Positions 45,001 through 58,558 of a DNA stretch of 64,000 bases are shown here, in pieces. Under the pieces are notes generated by a model. That model ran no database searches, had not been told where the DNA came from, and saw nothing but the letters and a program-made list of their open reading frames with translations. The DNA lies in contig OV050031.1 in the NCBI GenBank assembly GCA_920105625.2, forward strand, positions 47,582,925 through 47,646,924, given 5' to 3'. A program made the position numbers and the translations under genes. The stretch is from Clusia tigrina (lineage: Eukaryota; Arthropoda; Insecta; Diptera; Clusiidae). Each line of letters starts with the position of its first letter. Position 1 is the first letter of the stretch.

Positions 45001-48000
45001 GAAAAATGTAATTGTATTAGGAAATTTTATACTTGCTTCAAAATATAAAAATTTATAACAATTTATATAAAACTAAATAAAATTAAAAACAATTTATATA
45101 AAACTAATATCAATCTAAATGTTTGTGAACAGCATACAAAGCATTGAAAATGTATAAAAAAAATGGAAGAAATATGTGTATTTGTGCTGAGAAAAATGTA
45201 ATTGTATTAGGAAATTTTATACTTGCTTCAAAATATAAAAATTAAAAACAATTTATATAAAACTAAATAAAATTAAAAACAATTTATATAAAACTAATAT
45301 CCATCTAAATGTTTGTGAACAGCATACAAAGCATTGAAAATGTATAAAAAAAATGGAAGAAATATGTGTATTTGTGCTGAGAAAAATGTAATTGTATTAG
45401 GAAATTTTATACTTGCTTCAAAATATAAAAATTAAAAACAATTTATATAAAACTAAATAAAATTAAAAACAATTTATATAAAACTAATATCAATATAAAT
45501 GTTTGTGAACAGCATACAAAGCATTGAAAATGTATATAAAAAAATGGAAGAAATATGTGTATTTGTGCTGAGAAAAATGTAATTGTATTAAGAAATTTTA
45601 TACTTGCTTCAAAATATAAAAGCTAAAAACAATTTATATAAAACTAAATAAAATTAAAAACAATTTATATAAAACTAATATCAATATAAATGTTTGTGAA
45701 CAGCATACAAAGCATTCCAAATGTATAAAAAAAAATGAAGAAATATGTGTATTTGTGCTGAGAAAAATGTAATTGTATTAGGAAATTTTATACTTGCTTC
45801 AAAATATAAAAATTAAAAACAATTTATATAAAACTAAATAAAATTAAAAACAATTTATATAAAACTAATATCAATATAAATGTTTGTGAACAGCATACAA
45901 AGCATTGAAAATGTATATAAAAAAATGGAAGAAATATGTGTATTTGTGCTGAGAAAAATGTAATTGTATTAGGAAATTTTATACTTGCTTCAAAATATAA
46001 AAATTTAAAACAATTTATATAAAACTGAATAAAATTAAAAACAATTTATATAAAACTAATATCAATATAAATGTTTGTGAACAGCATACAAAGCATTGAA
46101 AATGTATAAAAAAAATGGAAGAAATATGTGTATTTGTGCTGAGAAAAATGTAATTGTATTAGGAAATTTTATACTTGCTTCAAAATATAAAAATTAAAAA
46201 CAATTTATATAAAACTGAATAAAATTAAAAACAATTTATATAAAACTAATATCAATATAAATGTTTGTGAACAGCATACAAAGCATTGAAAATGTATAAA
46301 AAAAATGGAAGAAATATGTGTATTTGTGCTGAGAAAAATGTAATTGTATTAGGAAATTTTATACTTGCTTCAAAATATAAAAATTAAAAACAATTTATAT
46401 AAAACTAAATAAAATTAAAAACAATTTATATAAAACTAATATCAATCTAAATGTTTGTGAACAGCATACAAAGCATTGAAAATGTATAAAAAAAATGGAA
46501 GAAATATGTGTATTTGTGCTGAGAAAAATGTAATTGTATTAGGAAATTTTATACTTGCTTCAAAATATAAAAATTAAAAACAATTTATATAAAACTAAAT
46601 AAAATTAAAAACAATTTATATAAAACTAATATCAATCTAAATGTTTGTGAACAGCATACAAAGCATTGAAAATGTATAAAAAAAATGGAAGAAATATGTG
46701 TTTTTGTGCGGAGAAAAATGTAATTGTATTAGGAAATTTTATACTTGCTTCAAAATATAAAAATTTAAAACAATTTATATAAAACTAAATAAAATTAAAA
46801 ACAATTTATATAAAACTAATATCAATCTAAATGTTTGTGAACAGCATACAAAGCATTGAAAATGTATAAAAAAAATGGAAGAAATATGTGTATTTGTGCT
46901 GAGAAAAATGTAATTGTGTTAGGAAATTTTATACTTGCTTCAAAATATAAAAATTAAAAACAATTTATATAAAACTAAATAAAATTAAAAACAATTTATA
47001 TAAAACTAATATCAATCTAAATGTTTGTGAACAGCATACAAAGCATTGAAAATGTATAAAAAAAATGGAAGAAATATGTGTATTTGTGCTGAGAAAAATG
47101 TAATTGTATTAAGAAATTTTATACTTGCTTCAAAATATAAAAGTTAAAAACAATTTATATAAAACTAAATAAAATTAAAAACAATTTATATAAAACTAAT
47201 ATCAATATAAATGTTTGTGAACAGCATACAAAGCATTCCAAATGTATAAAAAAAAATGAAGAAATATGTGTATTTGTGCTGAGAAAAATGTAATTGTATT
47301 AGGAAATTTTATACTTGCTTCAAAATATAAAAATTAAAAACAATTTATATAAAACTAAATAAAATTAAAAACAATTTATATAAAACTAATATCAATCTAA
47401 ATGTTTGTGAACAGCATACAAAGCATTGAAAATGTATAAAAAAAATGGAAGAAATATGTGTATTTGTGCTGAGAAAAATGTAATTGTATTAGGAAATTTT
47501 ATACTTGCTTCAAAATATAAAAATTTAAAACAATTTATATAAAACTAAATAAAATTAAAAACAATTTATATAAAACTAATATCAATCTAAATGTTTGTGA
47601 ACAGCATACAAAGCATTGAAAATGTATAAAAAAAATGGAAGAAATATGTGTATTTGTGCTGAGAAAAATGTAATTGTATTAGGAAATTTTATACTTGCTT
47701 CAAAATATAAAAATTAAAAACAATTTATATAAAACTGAATAAAATTAAAAACAATTTATATAAAACTAATATCAATATAAATGTTTGTGAACAGCATACA
47801 AAGCATTGAAAATGTATAAAAAAAATGGAAGAAATATGTGTATTTGTGCTGAGAAAAATGTAATTGTATTAGGAAATTTTATACTTGCTTCAAAATATAA
47901 AAATTAAAAACAATTTATATAAAACTAAATAAAATTAAAAACAATTTATATAAAACTAATATCAATCTAAATGTTTGTGAACAGCATACAAAGCATTGAA

Positions 48001-51000
48001 AATGTATAAAAAAAATGGAAGAAATATGTGTATTTGTGCTGAGAAAAATGTAATTGTATTAGGAAATTTTATACTTGCTTCAAAATATAAAAATTAAAAA
48101 CAATTTATATAAAACTAAATAAAATTAAAAACAATTTATATAAAACTAATATCAATCTAAATGTTTGTGAACAGCATACAAAGCATTGAAAATGTATAAA
48201 AAAAATGGAAGAAATATGTGTATTTGTGCTGAGAAAAATGTAATTGTATTAGGAAATTTTATACTTGCTTCAAAATATAAAAATTTAAAACAATTTATAT
48301 AAAACTAAATAAAATTAAAAACAATTTATATAAAACTAATATCAATATAAATGTTTGTGAACAGCATACAAAGCATTGAAAATGTATAAAAAAAATGGAA
48401 GAAATATGTGTATTTGTGCTGAGAAAAATGTAATTGTATTAGGAAATTTTATACTTGCTTCAAAATATAAAAATTAAAAACAATTTATATAAAACTGAAT
48501 AAAATTAAAAACAATTTATATAAAACTAATATCAATATAAATGTTTGTGAACAGCATACAAAGCATTGAAAATGTATAAAAAAAATGGAAGAAATATGTG
48601 TATTTGTGCTGAGAAAAATGTAATTGTATTAGGAAATTTTATACTTGCTTCAAAATATAAAAATTAAAAACAATTTATATAAAACTAAATAAAATTAAAA
48701 ACAATTTATATAAAACTAATATCAATCTAAATGTTTGTGAACAGCATACAAAGCATTGAAAATGTATAAAAAAATGGAAGAAATATGTGTATTTGTGCTG
48801 AGAAAAATGTAATTGTATTAGGAAATTTTATACTTGCTTCAAAATATAAAAATTTAAAACAATTTATATAAAACTAAATAAAATTAAAAACAATTTATAT
48901 GAAACTAATATCAATATAAATGTTTGTGAACAGCATACAAAGCATTGAAAATGTATAAAAAAAAATGGAAGAAATATGTGTATTTGTGCTGAGAAAAATG
49001 TAATTGTATTAGGAAATTTTATACTTGCTTCAAAATATAAAAATTAAAAACAATTTATATAAAACTGAATAAAATTAAAAACAATTTATATAAAACTAAT
49101 ATCAATATAAATGTTTGTGAACAGCATACAAAGCATTGAAAATGTATAAAAAAAATGGAAGAAATATGTGTATTTGTGCTGAGAAAAATGTAATTGTATT
49201 AGGAAATTTTATACTTGCTTCAAAATATAAAAATTAAAAACAATTTATATAAAACTAAATAAAATTAAAAACAATTTATATAAAACTAATATCAATCTAA
49301 ATGTTTGTGAACAGCATACAAAGCATTGAAAATGTATAAAAAAAATGGAAGAAATATGTGTATTTGTGCTGAGAAAAATGTAATTGTATTAGGAAATTTT
49401 ATACTTGCTTCAAAATATAAAAATTAAAAACAATTTATATAAAACTAAATAAAATTAAAAACAATTTATATAAAACTAATATCAATCTAAATGTTTGTGA
49501 ACAGCATACAAAGCATTGAAAATGTATAAAAAAAAATGGAAGAAATATGTGTATTTGTGCTGAGAAAAATGTAATTGTATTAGGAAATTTTATACTTGCT
49601 TCAAAATATAAAAATTAAAAACAATTTATATAAAACTAAATAAAATTAAAAACAATTTATATAAAACTAATATCAATCTAAATGTTTGTGAACAGCATAC
49701 AAAGCATTGAAAATGTATAAAAAAAATGGAAGAAATATGTGTATTTGTGCTGAGAAAAATGTAATTGTATTAGGAAATTTTATACTTGCTTCAAAATATA
49801 AAAATTAAAAACAATTTATATAAAACTAAATAAAATTAAAAACAATTTATATAAAACTAATATCAATATAAATGTTTGTGAACAGCATACAAAGCATTCC
49901 AAATGTATAAAAAAAAATGAAGAAATATGTGTATTTGTGCTGAGAAAAATGTAATTGTATTAGGAAATTTTATACTTGCTTCAAAATATAAAAATTAAAA
50001 ACAATTTATATAAAACTAAATAAAATTAAAAACAATTTATATAAAACTAATATCAATCTAAATGTTTGTGAACAGCATACAAAGCATTGAAAATGTATAA
50101 AAAAAATGGAAGAAATATGTGTATTTGTGCTGAGAAAAATGTAATTGTATTAGGAAATTTTATACTTGCTTCAAAATATAAAAATTTAAAACAATTTATA
50201 TAAAACTAAATAAAATTAAAAACAATTTATATAAAACTAATATCAATCTAAATGTTTGTGAACAGCATACAAAGCATTGAAAATGTATAAAAAAAATGGA
50301 AGAAATATGTGTATTTGTGCTGAGAAAAATGTAATTGTATTAGGAAATTTTATACTTGCTTCAAAATATAAAAATTAAAAACAATTTATATAAAACTAAA
50401 TAAAATTAAAAACAATTTATATAAAACTAATATCAATCTAAATGTTTGTGAACAGCATACAAAGCATTGAAAATGTATAAAAAAAATGGAAGAAATATGT
50501 GTATTTGTGCTGAGAAAAATGTAATTGTATTAGGAAATTTTATACTTGCTTCAAAATATAAAAATTAAAAACAATTTATATAAAACTAAATAAAATTAAA
50601 AACAATTTATATAAAACTAATATCAATATAAATGTTTGTGAACAGCATACAAAGCATTGAAAATGTATATAAAAAAATGGAAGAAATATGTGTATTTGTG
50701 CTGAGAAAAATGTAATTGTATTAAGAAATTTTATACTTGCTTCAAAATATAAAAGTTAAAAACAATTTATATAAAACTAAATAAAATTAAAAACAATTTA
50801 TATAAAACTAATATCAATATAAATGTTTGTGAACAGCATACAAAGCATTCCAAATGTATAAAAAAAAATGAAGAAATATGTGTATTTGTGCTGAGAAAAA
50901 TGTAATTGTATTAGGAAATTTTATAATTGCTTCAAAATATAAAAATTAAAAACAATTTATATAAAACTAAATAAAATTAAAAACAATTTATATAAAACTA

Positions 51001-54000
51001 ATATCAATATAAATGTTTGTGAACAGCATACAAAGCATTGAAAATGTATATAAAAAAATGGAAGAAATATGTGTATTTGTGCTGAGAAAAATGTAATTGT
51101 ATTAGGAAATTTTATACTTGCTTCAAAATATAAAAATTAAAAACAATTTATATAAAACTGAATAAAATTAAAAACAATTTATATAAAACTAATATCAATA
51201 TAAATGTTTGTGAACAGCATACAAAGCATTGAAAATGTATAAAAAAAATGGAAGAAATATGTGTATTTGTGCTGAGAAAAATGTAATTGTATTAGGAAAT
51301 TTTATACTTGCTTCAAAATATAAAAATTAAAAACAATTTATATAAAACTGAATAAAATTAAAAACAATTTATATAAAACTAATATCAATATAAATGTTTG
51401 TGAACAGCATACAAAGCATTGAAAATGTATAAAAAAAATGGAAGAAATATGTGTATTTGTGCTGAGAAAAATGTAATTGTATTAGGAAATTTTATACTTG
51501 CTTCAAAATATAAAAATTAAAAACAATTTATATAAAACTAAATAAAATTAAAAACAATTTATATAAAACTAATATCAATCTAAATGTTTGTGAACAGCAT
51601 ACAAAGCATTGAAAATGTATAAAAAAAATGGAAGAAATATGTGTATTTGTGCTGAGAAAAATGTAATTGTATTAGGAAATTTTATACTTGCTTCAAAATA
51701 TAAAAATTAAAAACAATTTATATAAAACTAAATAAAATTAAAAACAATTTATATAAAACTAATATCAATCTAAATGTTTGTGAACAGCATACAAAGCATT
51801 GAAAATGTATAAAAAAAATGGAAGAAATATGTGTATTTGTGCTGAGAAAAATGTAATTGTATTAGGAAATTTTATACTTGCTTCAAAATATAAAAATTTA
51901 AAACAATTTATATAAAACTAAATAAAATTAAAAACAATTTATATAAAACTAATATCAATCTAAATGTTTGTGAACAGCATACAAAGCATTGAAAATGTAT
52001 AAAAAAAATGGAAGAAATATGTGTATTTGTGCTGAGAAAAATGTAATTGTATTAGGAAATTTTATACTTGCTTCAAAATATAAAAATTAAAAACAATTTA
52101 TATAAAACTAAATAAAATTAAAAACAATTTATATAAAACTAATATCAATCTAAATGTTTGTGAACAGCATACAAAGCATTGAAAATGTATAAAAAAAAAT
52201 GGAAGAAATATGTGTATTTGTGCTGAGAAAAATGTAATTGTATTAGGAAATTTTATACTTGCTTCAAAATATAAAAATTAAAAACAATTTATATAAAACT
52301 AAATAAAATTAAAAACAATTTATATAAAACTAATATCAATATAAATGTTTGTGAACAGCATACAAAGCATTGAAAATGTATATAAAAAAATGGAAGAAAT
52401 ATGTGTATTTGTGCTGAGAAAAATGTAATTGTATTAAGAAATTTTATACTTGCTTCAAAATATAAAAGTTAAAAACAATTTATATAAAACTGAATAAAAT
52501 TAAAAACAATTTATATAAAACTAATATCAATATAAATGTTTGTGAACAGCATACAAAGCATTGAAAATGTATATAAAAAAATGGAAGAAATATGTGTATT
52601 TGTGCTGAGAAAAATGTAATTGTATTAGGAAATTTTATACTTGCTTCAAAATATAAAAATTAAAAACAATTTATATAAAACTGAATAAAATTAAAAACAA
52701 TTTATATAAAACTAATATCAATATAAATGTTTGTGAACAGCATACAAAGCATTGAAAATGTATAAAAAAAATGGAAGAAATATGTGTATTTGTGCTGAGA
52801 AAAATGTAATTGTATTAGGAAATTTTATACTTGCTTCAAAATATAAAAATTAAAAACAATTTATATAAAACTAAATAAAATTAAAAACAATTTATATAAA
52901 ACTAATATCAATCTAAATGTTTGTGAACAGCATACAAAGCATTGAAAATGTATAAAAAAAATGGAAGAAATATGTGTATTTGTGCTGAGAAAAATGTAAT
53001 TGTATTAGGAAATTTTATACTTGCTTCAAAATATAAAAATTTAAAACAATTTATATAAAACTAAATAAAATTAAAAACAATTTATATAAAACTAATATCA
53101 ATCTAAATGTTTGTGAACAGCATACAAAGCATTGAAAATGTATAAAAAAAATGGAAGAAATATGTGTATTTGTGCTGAGAAAAATGTAATTGTATTAGGA
53201 AATTTTATACTTGCTTCAAAATATAAAAATTAAAAACAATTTATATAAAACTAAATAAAATTAAAAACAATTTATATAAAACTAATATCAATCTAAATGT
53301 TTGTGAACAGCATACAAAGCATTGAAAATGTATAAAAAAAATGGAAGAAATATGTGTATTTGTGCTGAGAAAAATGTAATTGTATTAGGAAATTTTATAC
53401 TTGCTTCAAAATATAAAAATTAAAAACAATTTATATAAAACTAAATAAAATTAAAAACAATTTATATAAAACTAATATCAATATAAATGTTTGTGAACAG
53501 CATACAAAGCATTGAAAATGTATATAAAAAAATGGAAGAAATATGTGTATTTGTGCTGAGAAAAATGTAATTGTATTAAGAAATTTTATACTTGCTTCAA
53601 AATATAAAAGTTAAAAACAATTTATATAAAACTAAATAAAATTAAAAACAATTTATATAAAACTAATATCAATATAAATGTTTGTGAACAGCATACAAAG
53701 CATTCCAAATGTATAAAAAAAAATTAAGAAATATGTGTATTTGTGCTGAGAAAAATGAAATTGTATTAGGAAATTTTATACTTGCTTCAAAATATAAAAA
53801 TTAAAAACAATTTATATAAAACTAAATAAAATTAAAATTAATATATATAAAACTAATATCAATCTAAATGTTTGTGAACAGCATACAAAGCATTCCAAAT
53901 GTATAAAAAAATGAAGAAATATGTGTATTTGTGCTGAGAAAAATGAAATTATATTAGGAAATTTTATACTTGCTTCAAAATATAAAAATTTAAAACAATT

Positions 54001-55160
54001 TATATAAAACTAAATAAAATTAAAAACAATTTATATGAAACTAATATCAATCTAAATGTTTGTGAACAGCATACAAAGCATTGAAAATGTATAAAAAAAA
54101 TGGAAGAAATATGTGTATTTGTGCTGAGAAAAATGTAATTGTATTAGGAAATTTTATACTTGCTTCAAAATATAAAAATTTAAAACAATTTATATAAAAC
54201 TAAATAAAATTAAAAACAATTTATATAAAACTAATATCAATCTAAATGTTTGTGAACAGCATACAAAGCATTGAAAATGTATAAAAAAAATGGAAGAAAT
54301 ATGTGTATTTGTGCTGAGAAAAATGTAATTGTATTAGGAAATTTTATACTTGCTTCAAAATATAAAAATTAAAAACAATTTATATAAAACTAAATAAAAT
54401 TAAAAACAATTTATATAAAACTAATATCAATCTAAATGTTTGTGAACAGCATACAAAGCATTGAAAATGTATAAAAAAAATGGAAGAAATATGTGTATTT
54501 GTGCTGAGAAAAATGTAATTGTATTAGGAAATTTTATACTTGCTTCAAAATATAAAAATTAAAAACAATTTATATAAAACTAAATAAAATTAAAAACAAT
54601 TTATATAAAACTAATATCAATATAAATGTTTGTGAACAGCATACAAAGCATTGAAAATGTATATAAAAAAATGGAAGAAATATGTGTATTTGTGCTGAGA
54701 AAAATGTAATTGTATTAAGAAATTTTATACTTGCTTCAAAATATAAAAGTTAAAAACAATTTATATAAAACTAAATAAAATTAAAAACAATTTATATAAA
54801 ACTAATATCAATATAAATGTTTGTGAACAGCATACAAAGCATTCCAAATGTATAAAAAAAAATGAAGAAATATGTGTATTTGTGCTGAGAAAAATGTAAT
54901 TGTATTAGGAAATTTTATACTTGCTTCAAAATATAAAAATTTAAAACAATTTATATAAAACTAAATAAAATTAAAAACAATTTATATAAAACTAATATCA
55001 ATATAAATGTTTGTGAACAGCATACAAAGCATTCCAAATGTATAAAAAAAAAATGAAGAAATATGTGTATTTGTGCTGAGAAAAATGTAATTGTATTAGG
55101 AAATTTTATACTTGCTTCAAAATATAAAAATTAAAAACAATTTATATAAAACTGAATAAA
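42025..55160 (+). repeat. Satellite domain with private 'aaaactgaataaa' monomers
   Basis: The substitution aaaactgaataaa (for aaaactaaataaa) occurs near 42033, 42223, 43364, 43553, 44693, 46025, 46217, 47737, 48497, 49067, 51159, 51349, 52489, 52679 and 55152, and not to the left of 42 kb. Blocks of similar composition recur at about 41.9-43.3, 45.9-47.1 and 51.0-52.4 kb, which indicates repeated duplication of 1.2-1.5 kb segments. Confidence 0.8.
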
Positions 55161-55205
55161 ATTAAAAACAATTTATATAAAACTAATATCAATATAAATG
55201 TTTGT

Positions 55206-57380
55206 GAACAGAATACAAAGCATTCCAAATGTATAAAAAAAATGAAGAAATATGTGTATTTGTGCTGAGAAAAATGTAATTGTATTAGGAAATTTTATAC
55301 TTGCTTCAAAATATAAAAATTTAAAACAATTTATATAAAACTAAATAAAATTAAAAACAATTTATATAAAACTAATATCAATATAAATGTTTGTGAACAG
55401 CATAGAAAGCATTCCAAATGTATAAAAAAAAAATGAAGAAATATGTGTATTTGTGGTGAGAAAAATGTAATTGTATTAGGAAATTTTATACTTGCTTCAA
55501 AATATAAAAATTAAAAACAATTTATATAAAACTAAATAAAATTAAAACAATTTATATAAAACTAATATCAATATAAATGTTTGTGAACAGCATACAAAGC
55601 ATTCCAAATGTATAAAAAAAAATGAAGAAATATGTGTATTTGTACTGAGAAAAATGTAATTGTATTAGGAAATTTTATACTTGCTTCAAAATATAAAAAT
55701 TAAAAACAATTTATATAAAACAAAATAAAATTAAAAACAATATATATAAAACTAATATCAATATAAATGTTTGTGAACAGCATACAAAGCATTCCAAATG
55801 TATAAAAAAAAATTAAGAAATATGTGTATTTGTGCTGAGAAAAATGAAATTGTATTAGGAAATTTTATACTTGCTTCAAAAAATAAAATTTAAAACAATT
55901 TATATAAAACTAAATAAAATTAAAAACAATTTATATAAAACTAATATCAATATAAATGTTTGTGAACAGCATTGCAAATGTATAAAAAAAAATGGAAGAA
56001 ATATGTGTATTTGTGCTGACAAAAATGTAATTGTATTAGGAAATTTTATACTTGCTTCAAAATATAAAAATTAAAAACAATTTATATAAAACTAAATAAA
56101 ATTAAAAACAATTTATATAAAACTAATATCAATATAAATGTTTGTGAACAGCATACAAAGCATTCCAAATGTATAAAAAAAAATTAAGAAATATGTGTAT
56201 TTGTGCTGAGAAAAATGAAATTGTATTAGGAAATTTTATACTTGCTTCAAAATATAAAAATTTAAAACAATTTATATAAAACTAAATAAAATTAAAAACA
56301 ATTTATATAAAACTAATATCAATATAAATGTTTGTGAACAGCATACAAAGCATTCCAAATGTATAAAAAAAAATGGAGAAATATGTGTATTTGTGCTGAG
56401 AAAAATGTAATTGTATTAGGAAATTTTATACTTGCTTCAAAATATAAAAATGAAAAACAATTTATATAAAACTAAATAAAATTAAAAACAATTTATACAA
56501 AACTAATATCAATATAAATGTTTTTGAACAGCATACAAAGCATTCCAAATGTATAAAAAAAAAATTAAGAAATATGTGTATTTGTGCTGAGAAAAATGTA
56601 ATTGTATTAGGAAATTTTATAATTGCTTCAAAATATAAAAATTAAAAACAATTTATATAAAACTAAATAAAATTAAAAACAATTTATATAAAACTAATAT
56701 CAATATAAATGTTTGTGAACAGCATACAAAGCATTCCAAATATATAAAAAAAAATGAAGAAATATGTGTATTTGTGCTGTGAAAAATGAAATTGTATTAG
56801 GAAATTTTATACTTGCTTCAAAATATAAAAATTAAAAACAATTTATATATAACTAAATAAAATTAAAAACAATTTATATAAAACTAATATCAATATAAAT
56901 GTTTGTGAACAGCATACAAAGCATTGAAAATGTATAAAAAAAATGGAAGAAATATGTATATTTGTGCTGAGAAAAATGTAATTGTATTAGGAAGTTTTAT
57001 ACTTGCTTCAAAATATAAAAATTTAAAACAATATATATAAAACTAAATAAAATTAAAAACAATTTATATAAAACTAATATCAATATAAATGTTTGTGAAC
57101 AGCATAAAAAGCATTCCAAATGTATAAAAAAAAATGAAGAAATATGTTTATTTGTGCTGAGAAAAATGAAATTGTATTAGGAAATTTTATACTTGCTTCA
57201 AAATATAAAAATTTAAAACAATTTATATAAAACTAAATAAAATTAAAAACAATTTATATAAAACTAATATCAATATAAATTTTTGTAAACAGCATTGCAA
57301 ATGTATAAAAAAATGGAAAAAATATGTGTATTTCTGCTGAGAAAAATGAAATTGTATTAAGAAATTTTATACTTGCTTCA
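55206..57380 (+). repeat. Right-edge satellite block matching 6.7-8.9 kb
   Basis: This block repeats the variant order of 6695-8880. Measured landmark offsets are 48511 (gaacagaatac), 48511 (catagaaag), 48511 (gctgac), 48512 (ccaaatatata) and 48510 (ttttgtaaac). It differs by scattered substitutions, for example an aaaactgaataaa change at 55152 just before it and a one-base change in spacing near 55880. After about 57380 it continues differently from the left copy. Confidence 0.85.
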
Positions 57381-58558
57381 AAATATAAAAATTTAAAACA
57401 ATTTATATAAAACTAAATAAAATTAAAAACAATTTATATAAAACTAATATCAATATAAATGTTTGTGAACAGCATACAAAGCATTCCAAATGTATAAAAA
57501 AAAATGGAAGAAATATGTGTATTTGTGCTGAGAAAAATGTAATTGTATTAGGAAATTTTATACTTGCTTCAAAATATAAAAATGAAAAACAATTTATATA
57601 AAACTAAATAAAATTAAAAACAATTTATACAAAACTAATATCAATATAAATGTTTTTGAACAGCATACAAAGCATTCCAAATGTATAAAAAAAAATTAAG
57701 AAATATGTGTATTTGTGCTGAGAAAAATGTAATTGTATTAGGAAATTTTATAATTGCTTCAAAATATAAAAATTAAAAACAATTTATATAAAACTAAATA
57801 AAATTAAAAACAATTTATATAAAACTAATATCAATATAAATGTTTGTGAACAGCATACAAAGCATTCCAAATATATAAAAAAAAATGAAGAAATATGTGT
57901 ATTTGTGCTGTGAAAAATGAAATTGTATTAGGAAATTTTATACTTGCTTCAAAATATAAAAATTAAAAACAATTTATATATAACTAAAAAAAATTAAAAA
58001 CAATTTATATAAAACTAATATCAATATAAATGTTTGTGAACAGCATACAAAGCATTCCAAATGTATAAAAAAAAATGAAGAAATATGTGTATTTGTGCTG
58101 AGAAAAATGAAATTGTATTAGGAAATTTTATACTTGCTTCAAAATATAAAAATTTAAAACAATTTATATAAAACTAAATAAAATTAAAAATAATTTATAT
58201 AAAACTAATATCAATATAAATGTTTCTGAATAGCATACAAAGCATTCCAAATGTATAAAAAAAAATGGAGAAATATGTGTATTTGTGCTGAGAAAAATGT
58301 AATTGTATTAGGAAATTTTATAATTGCTTCAAAATATAAAAATTAAAAACAATTTATATAAAACTAAATAAAATTAAAAACAATTTATATAAAACTAATA
58401 TCAATATAAATGTTTGTGAACAGCATACAAAGCATTGGAAATGTATATAAAAAAAATGGAAGAAATATGTGTATTTGTGCTGAGAAAAATGAAATTGTTT
58501 TAGGAAATTTTATACTTACTTCAACATATAAATTTCAAATTAAATAAAATTAAAAACA
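57380..58558 (+). repeat. Terminal, decaying satellite monomers
   Basis: The last six or so monomers partly repeat the preceding block again (aaaatgaaaaac near 57580, tttttgaac near 57652, gctgtgaaaaatg near 57907). They then accumulate private changes: taatttatat (about 58190), tttctgaatagc (about 58223), gttttaggaaatt (about 58497), and acttacttcaacatataaatttc (split across 58512-58535). Recognisable homology fades at about 58555, where a TA-rich tract begins. Divergence rising toward the edge is the usual pattern for satellite arrays, because exchange is rarer there. Confidence 0.8.

Larger units (their letters stand above)
8941..54500 (+). repeat. Central satellite domain with 'tcaatctaaatg' monomers
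   Basis: Monomers carrying tcaatctaaatg, usually with gcattgaaaatg and tggaag, first appear at about 8941 and are common up to about 54240. They are absent from 1-8.9 kb and from 54.8 kb to the array end. They alternate with a second type, gcattgaaaatgtatat linked to attaagaaatt and aaaagttaaaaac, which occurs 28 times between about 9790 and 54715 at irregular multiples of about 190 bp. Confidence 0.85.
1..58558. repeat. Satellite DNA array, ~190-bp monomer
   Basis: About 308 head-to-tail monomers, all in one orientation, fill this interval without interruption, and the array continues past the left edge. A typical monomer is 190 bp and about 18% G+C (counted on one monomer). Fixed landmarks are gtttgtgaacagcatac, a run of 6-10 A followed by tgaag or tggaag, atatgtgtatttgtgctgag, and ggaaattttatacttgc. 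Length varies mainly through the A-run and a 9-bp deletion variant. No open reading frame is conserved between monomers, and no transposon lies inside. I do not recognise the family. The size, AT-richness and HOR organisation fit a centromeric or pericentromeric satellite, but that role is inferred. No CENP-B-box-like motif is visible. Confidence 0.98.

Noticed and set aside
55871..56074. 67-codon ORF in the satellite, cysteine-containing
   Set aside because: It starts at TTG and spans a deletion-type monomer with a private one-base spacing change. It is not shared with neighbouring monomers, so it is a chance frame in the repeat.
1..58558. CRISPR-like or minisatellite gene array
   Set aside because: Whole monomers repeat with no unique spacers, and the unit is a typical eukaryotic satellite length.
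1..58558. CENP-B box in the monomer
   Set aside because: No motif like TTCGTTGGAAACGGGA is visible; the monomer has almost no CG dinucleotides.
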